From positions 376,246,995-376,310,994 of the forward strand of contig NC_085141.1 of NCBI RefSeq assembly GCF_024139115.2: a stretch of DNA of 64,000 nt, in the 5' to 3' direction. Each line of letters begins with the position of its first letter. Position 1 is the first letter of the stretch. The notes under the pieces are model-generated. The model was not told the DNA's origin, did no database searches, and worked only from the letters and a program-made list of their open reading frames with translations. Below, one piece after another: positions 58,900-64,000 of the stretch. A program made the translations under genes and the position numbers. This DNA is from Armigeres subalbatus (taxonomy: Eukaryota > Arthropoda > Insecta > Diptera > Culicidae).

Positions 58900-60720
58900 G
58901 GAAAGTTTTTCCACCGAATTTTTTAACTGAATTTCCACGTGGAATACTTCCGAACTTATTTTATTTACCTTGAAATACTTGAACAAACTTCTAAAGGATT
59001 TTCTGATGGAACTTTTGGATAAATTCCTAATGGAACTTTTGGAGTAATATCTGAAGGACCTTCTGGAAGACTCCTGGAGTATTTTTTTTCGGAGGAATTC
59101 CAAAGGATTTTCTGAAGTAACATCCGGATAAATTTCTGACGGAACTTACAGAGGGACTTCAGGAAATCCTGGATGAACTTAAGAAGAAATTCCTATAGAA
59201 ACAGCAGGATGAGTTCCGGATGTATTTTCTGGAGAAATTCCTAAAAGATTTTCCTGGTGAATTCCTGTATGATATTGATGAGTATTTATTCAATGAATTT
59301 TCTGTGGAATTCCTGAAAAAAAAACTGAAGAAACTTCCGGAGGGAACCCAAGTAGCATTTAAAGTTTTATAACGCTCTTGAAGACCATAATTTACTCTAC
59401 AAGAGTATTATAAAACCAATATAAAGCCAAAATGTTACTAGGGAATCCTGGAGGAAGTTCAGGATGGATTCTTAAGAACTGGATGAATACTTAAGAACAT
59501 GGAACTTCCTCAGGTATTGCTGCAGAAACTTCCGAAAGAAATGCAGGACGAAATAACAGAGAAATTCCAGAGTACTCTTGAAGTAGTCATTCTTGGAGGA
59601 ACTTTCGGCAATATTCTTGGAAAATCTTCCAAAGAAATTTATTGAGGAACGTTCAGAAGAATTTCTGGAAAAACTTCTGGAGAAATTCGTGAAGGAACTA
59701 CCAGAAGAATTTCTGGAGGAACTTTTGGCTGAACTTCTGAAGGAATTCTTGGATGAAGTTTCGCAGGAATCTCTAGACGAACTTACGGAGAAGAGCCTGG
59801 AGGAGATTCTTAAGGAATTCCTAGATGATTTTTCGGAGAAATCCTTGAAACTTCCGGACAAATTCCTGGAAGAAATTCAGGAGGTATTTCAAAAAAAAAT
59901 CCAGAACGATTTTTTTTTGAGAAATTCATAGTGGAATTCTCAGGATCTGTTTTACTTGGAAAATTAAAATTTAAAGTGACAGTTCGAAAATAGAAAACTC
60001 ACCCGGTCATAAGAATGGCTGGTGCTACCTAGCAATTCCAATAGGACATCGATGATTTTTTTTCGATATCTGTCAGAAGCAATCTTGCTCTGCTAGCAGG
60101 GTTATTCGATAATTGTTGAAATGTTAGTTTAAGCTTAATTTCAGTTTGATTCTTCAAATGAGACAGCCCCTTAGAGAAAATCCTTGAAAATTCAAAGATA
60201 TTTCTAGAAGAATTACCATAGAAATCCAAGAAAGAATTTAACTACAGTGTGTAACAAGTTTCCTCTGAATTTACTACTGAGCCTTTAATTAAAATTCCAC
60301 TGGATTTTCTGTGGATTTTTTTAAATTTCTTTTAATAAGATTGTAAAAATTTACCGTGGAAATTCTGAGAAATATTCATTCAAGAACAATTTCAATTTGT
60401 TGTCGACATTCGTAAGGATTTTCTTTAGAAATTAATTGGGGAAATTTTCTTGTGAAAATTAAAATTGTGGGAGTTCAGAAGATTTTCACGCATGAACTTA
60501 GGAAAAAATGAAATGAAATTAGGAAGAATCTCCCGGTCAAATTTTGGAGGATTTTCTTTATTTCTCCATACAGAAATTATTATAAATGTCCACGATTGCA
60601 CTTAATTTTCAATTTTCATTCTCTTTAATTTAGACGAGAAGTTCCTCATAATTTTCATCATAAATCATCCTTATTTTATACAGAAAATTCTTCTAAGTTC
60701 TCACTGAAAATTCAAAGAGT
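58900..60720. repeat. Decayed 24-bp satellite inside the hAT-type element
   Basis: GAAGAATTTCTGGAGGAACT and similar words at 59590-59870 are mutated copies of the reverse strand of the unit at 9786-13660. This explains the glutamate/leucine-rich frame at 59593-59931. Divergence is much greater than in the array. Confidence 0.65.
59347..59443. mobile_element. Short MITE, CCCAAGTAACA family, AA duplication
   Basis: 97 bp, ends CCCAAGTAGCATTT and AAAATGTTACTAGGG, AA on both flanks. Inner TTTTATAACGCTCTTGAAG matches the same family. Confidence 0.85.
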
Positions 60721-61170
60721 TTCACGAAATCTGTTCTCATTCGCTATGGGTCTTCTTCAATGGCTCTACATTCCAACTGGAACTTGGCCAGTCGAGAATA
60801 TTCTCAACCCGAAAATATCCTAGACCAGACCGAAAAGCGAACTCGCCATCTCCGGATTGGCAATCCTACGCCTTTGCTCGCAAGGCTACTGGAGACCCCC
60901 ATTCTCTATGGGTATTCAGAGGAATGTCATATGGAAATGTCGAATAGATCACATGAATTCAGAAGAAATCTAAAAAAAATGGATCTAGCTCAACCGTTGA
61001 ATAGATTAAATCAAGTGATAGAAGAATTCAGTCTATCTTTGCCGCTTGAAATAAATTAGATCGGTCATTGCGTTCCGAAGTAATGATCGAAATACCTTTT
61101 TAAAGACACGTTAAAAACGCCGCCACCGCTGAACGAATGCTGCCTTCAAGAGTTTCCTCAATAGCACACT

Positions 61171-61228
61171 ACTCAAAGTTAAGTGCGTTTGACGTTTAAA
61201 ATGCGTTGCAGTTATCAACCGGCTAGTG
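61171..61228. mobile_element. Fragment of the GCAGTTATCGAAC pogo-type MITE
   Basis: GTGCGTTTGACGTTTAAAAT and GCGTTGCAGTTATCAACCGG match 34160-34200. Ends lost. Confidence 0.65.
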
Positions 61229-61529
61229 TAAATCTGTGTAAATGTATTTTTATGTTTGAGATTTTAATCCCGGGACAAAGACTATTATAACTTTTGTAAC
61301 ATTTCTATGATTTGCATATCAGAGTCGCAGAATTTATAAGTAAGCAATAAAATTGTATTTTATATTCGCTGGCTTATTGATTGTCTTCAAATATCTTCAA
61401 ATAAGTAGATAAGTCTTCAAATATTATGAAAAGTCTTCAAAATGTCTTCACGAAATAAATGTCTTCACAGAGATTCAAATGTCTTCAAATTGAAGACATG
61501 TCTTCAAATCTGGCATCTCTGGTGCAGCC

Positions 61530-62239
61530 CAATCGGGTTGTAAGCAAAGGTGACGTAGGACTACGTAGCTATACGAAATGGAGGGTATTTTTCATCATTA
61601 TTTTGTGTCAATTTATTAGCATTGTGCAAACTGCTCGGAGATCAACCGAATCAAGAAACTGAAAGTAGCTCCCAGTTGGATGAGCCAGCCATGGAAAAGG
61701 AACAACTCGTCTGCCGAATCGCCACTGAAGCCATTCGTCTATCTTTCAGTGGATGTCATCAAAATCCTAGAAGACATTATGCTGAAAAATGTCCGGAATA
61801 AAGGAAAAATAAGCAGAATCGGAGGTGGCACGAAACCAAACACAAATACAGGGGTTAGGCAAAATGATTGAGATAGGCAAAATTTGGCCCAAATTCAAAT
61901 CCTTATAACTTTTTGAAAAATTGATGAAATTGGACAAAACCGGAAGCATTCGACGGCAAATTTAGTCAAGATTTAGGAACATGTGCGGTCACGAATACTG
62001 GCCACCAGACACCGGAGATGTTCCGGATTTTCGGAGGCCATGTCAAAAACACATTTTTTCTGCCGCTCGTATTTTTGTGTGGTTTGAAGTTACATCGATA
62101 AACACTATTTTCCTAGAAACTAGATCTTATTGAAAATTGAATGCGGGCTGTTGCGCTAAGATCCGTTGAAAAATATCCGAGATATGGCCATTTCAGTGAA
62201 CCTGGTTCCGGATACTATGGTCAATAATGTATATCCTTC
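61530..62239. other. Unassigned DNA between the hAT-type element and the 143-bp array
   Basis: Short frames at 61459 and 61680 are not recognised. GGTTCCGGA-type words (62205, 62255) resemble those in the array that follows. Confidence 0.4.
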
Positions 62240-63260
62240 CAATCACGTATATATTATCCGGTACCATATCAATATTGATATCAAACTTCAAGATTTTTCA
62301 TGGAGATGCTTCAGGAAGCATATGCAGGACGATCAGTTGCCCTGACCACTCTGTGGTAGGTTCCAGGTGCCCTGGGGAAGTGGCCAATTTGAAAACGTTC
62401 AGAACCCTATCAATATGGGTATCAAACTTCAAGATTTTTCATGGAGATGCTTTAGGAAGCATATTCAGGATGGTCAGTTGCTCTGACCACTCTGTAGTAG
62501 ATTCAAGGTGCCCCGGGGGAAGTGGCCAATTTGAAAAACGTTCAGAACCCTATCAATATGGGTATCAAACTTCAAGATTTTTCATGGAGATGCTTTAGGA
62601 AGCATATTCAGGATGGTCAGTTGCTCTGACCACTCTGTAGTAGGTTCAAGGTGCCCCGGGGGAAGTGGCCAATTTGAAAAACGTTCAGAACCCTATCGAT
62701 ATGGGTATCAAACTTCAAGATTTTTCATGGAGATGCTTCAGGAAGCATATTCAGGACGATCAGTTGCCCTGACCACTCTATGGTAGGTTCCAGGTGCCCC
62801 GGGGAAGTGGCCAATTTGAAAAACGTTCAGAACCGTATCAATATGGGTATCAAACTTCAAGATTTTTCATGAAGATGCTTTAGGAAGCGTATTCAGGATG
62901 ATCAGTTGCTCTGACCACTCTGTAGTAGGTTCAAGGTGCCCCGGGGGAAGTGGCCAATTTGAAAAACGTTCAGAACCCTATCAATATGGGTATCAAACTT
63001 CAAGATTTTTCATGGAGGTGCTATAGGAAGCATATTCAGGACGATCAGTTGCTTTGACCACTCTGTAGTAGGTTCCAGGTGCCCCGGGGGAAGTGGCCAA
63101 TTTGAAAAACGTTCAGAACCCTATCAATATGGGTATCAAAAGATTTTTCGAGGTGATACTTCTTAATGCATTTTAGAACCAGCAGCTGTCATGACCACTC
63201 TGTAGTAGGTTCCAGGTGTCTTGCGGAAGTGGCCAATTTGCAAAATGTTCGAAACCATAT
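62240..63260. repeat. 143-bp tandem array, about seven units
   Basis: TTTTTCATGGAGATGCTTTA starts units about 141-143 bp apart (62301, 62442, 62585, 62728, 62870, 63013). Each unit also holds TGACCACTCTGTAGTAGGTT and GGGGGAAGTGGCCAATTTG. The middle units are most alike; the outer ones are diverged. It runs straight into a LINE tail at 63320. Confidence 0.93.
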
Positions 63261-63319
63261 CAAATACTCAATACTCATTATCAAAGTTCAAGGTTTTGCA
63301 TGGAGATGCTTTTGGACTC

Positions 63320-63770
63320 TCCTGTCGAATAGAGTTCGCCGCCGCACGAAGTTGACCATCTACAAAACGCTCATTAGACTGGTCGGCCTCTATGGCCACG
63401 AAAGTTGGATGTTGCTGGCGAAGGACCAACGCGCCCTTGGAGTTTCCGAATGGAAGGTGTTTCGGACTGTTTATGGTGGGGTGCAGATGGAAGCCAATGG
63501 AGGTGGTGGTGGAGGCCAGTGAACCACGAGTTGTAACTGTTAGGAGAACTACCACATGGTACAATTTTGGCGGTTACGGTGGGCCGGGCATGTAGCCAGA
63601 ATGTCAGACGACAACCTGATTGAGATGGTGCTCGATAAAGATCCGACCGGTACAAGAAGAAGAGGCGCGCTACGGTCACGGTGGATCGACCAAGTGTAAG
63701 ATGGCCTGCCATCAATGGCAGCAGGTCGCAAGCATGACTTAGCAATTGTGTAGGGTGCTATATCTTGACA
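63320..63770 (+). pseudogene. C-terminal part of an RTE-like LINE reverse transcriptase
   Basis: RRRTKLTIYKTLIRLVGLYG, then HESWMLLAKDQRALGVSEWK and RTVYGGVQM match the end of RTE/BovB-type ORF2. A run of GGTGGTGG causes a frame break near 63500. GAGATGGTGCTCGATAAAGA and CGGTCACGGTGGATCGACCA follow. Confidence 0.8.
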
Positions 63771-63896
63771 TGGCCATGGTATTATGGCACTTAAGGGCAA
63801 AGTGAAGCCTGCCGATTATCAAATTGTTTTGAAAGACAAGGTATTTGTTGATATGATGACAAATCCTGAATATGACGTCTGTTTTTCATTTTTGCG

Positions 63897-64000
63897 AAAG
63901 ATCCGCAGGTCGCGTTCCACTTGGTCGATCCACCGTGACCGCTGCAAGCCTCTTCTTCTTGTACCGGTTGGATTATTATCGAAGCATCATCTCAATCGGG
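63897..64000 (-). pseudogene. Opposed copy of the same LINE tail, cut by the window edge
   Basis: The reverse complement begins CCCGATTGAGATGATGCTTC and matches 63615-63700 at most positions. The two tails face each other across about 130 bp. Confidence 0.75.

Larger units (their letters stand above)
58755..61521. mobile_element. 2.77-kb hAT-type element with GTCTTCAAAT subterminal repeats
   Basis: Ends CAGGGATGCCAG and CTGGCATCTCTG, flanked by exact 8-bp GTGCAGCC (58747-58754, 61522-61529). ATGTCTTCAAATGTCTTC words occur at 58778-58823 and 61382-61510. No transposase recognised; most of the interior is decayed satellite. Confidence 0.88.

Noticed and set aside
60760..61059. 99-codon frame beginning MALHSNWNL
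   Set aside because: No recognisable family; it lies in the decayed interior of a hAT-type element, without splice or promoter signs.

Overview
The window looks like intergenic DNA from a culicine mosquito, most likely Aedes. The reasons are two insect-type nuclear genes with short GT-AG introns, arthropod core-promoter motifs, and a very dense load of nested transposons of types typical of Aedes (pogo-, hAT- and Tc1/mariner-type MITEs, RTE-, I- and R1/LOA-group LINEs, a Ty1/copia fragment, a tRNA-like SINE). Species cannot be fixed from sequence alone.

Protein-coding content is small. eIF3m lies on the minus strand in four exons (24965-26720; 386 aa). Cytoplasmic cysteinyl-tRNA synthetase lies on the plus strand in three exons (30735-33151; 735 aa). 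Both are intact and serve translation; about 4 kb of repeat-bearing DNA separates their divergent start codons. A third gene may begin here: a 50-codon first exon with a perfect donor (16430-16281, minus) sits 600 bp downstream of an Inr plus DPE promoter at about 17030. Its other exons would lie to the left, possibly outside the window.

Layout. 1-9780: foldback elements, a pogo-type MITE, a SINE, an RTE-like LINE tail and decayed satellite. 9786-13660: a 24-bp minisatellite of about 160 units, open in every frame. 14366-24110: MITEs nested inside one another, then a decayed RTE-like LINE. 24965-33151: the two genes, with MITEs between them. 33861-41170: a hAT-like element split by a pogo-type MITE and by a nearly full-length, decayed I-clade LINE with target duplication. 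42250-46680: copia remnants and LINE leader/ORF1 pieces. 46683-52354: a 5.67-kb hAT-type element with exact 8-bp duplication that interrupts a LINE ORF1. 52721-56424: a 3.7-kb IS630/Tc1-like element with a broken transposase, itself hit by a hAT-type MITE that carries a further MITE. 57640-64000: a 62-bp hairpin-bearing array, a 2.77-kb hAT-type element, a 143-bp array and two opposed RTE-like LINE tails.

Insertion boundaries were called from terminal inverted repeats (TIRs) and target-site duplications (TSDs) read directly from the sequence; superfamily names follow from TSD length and TIR sequence and are inference. No CRISPR array, rRNA gene or convincing functional tRNA gene was seen.
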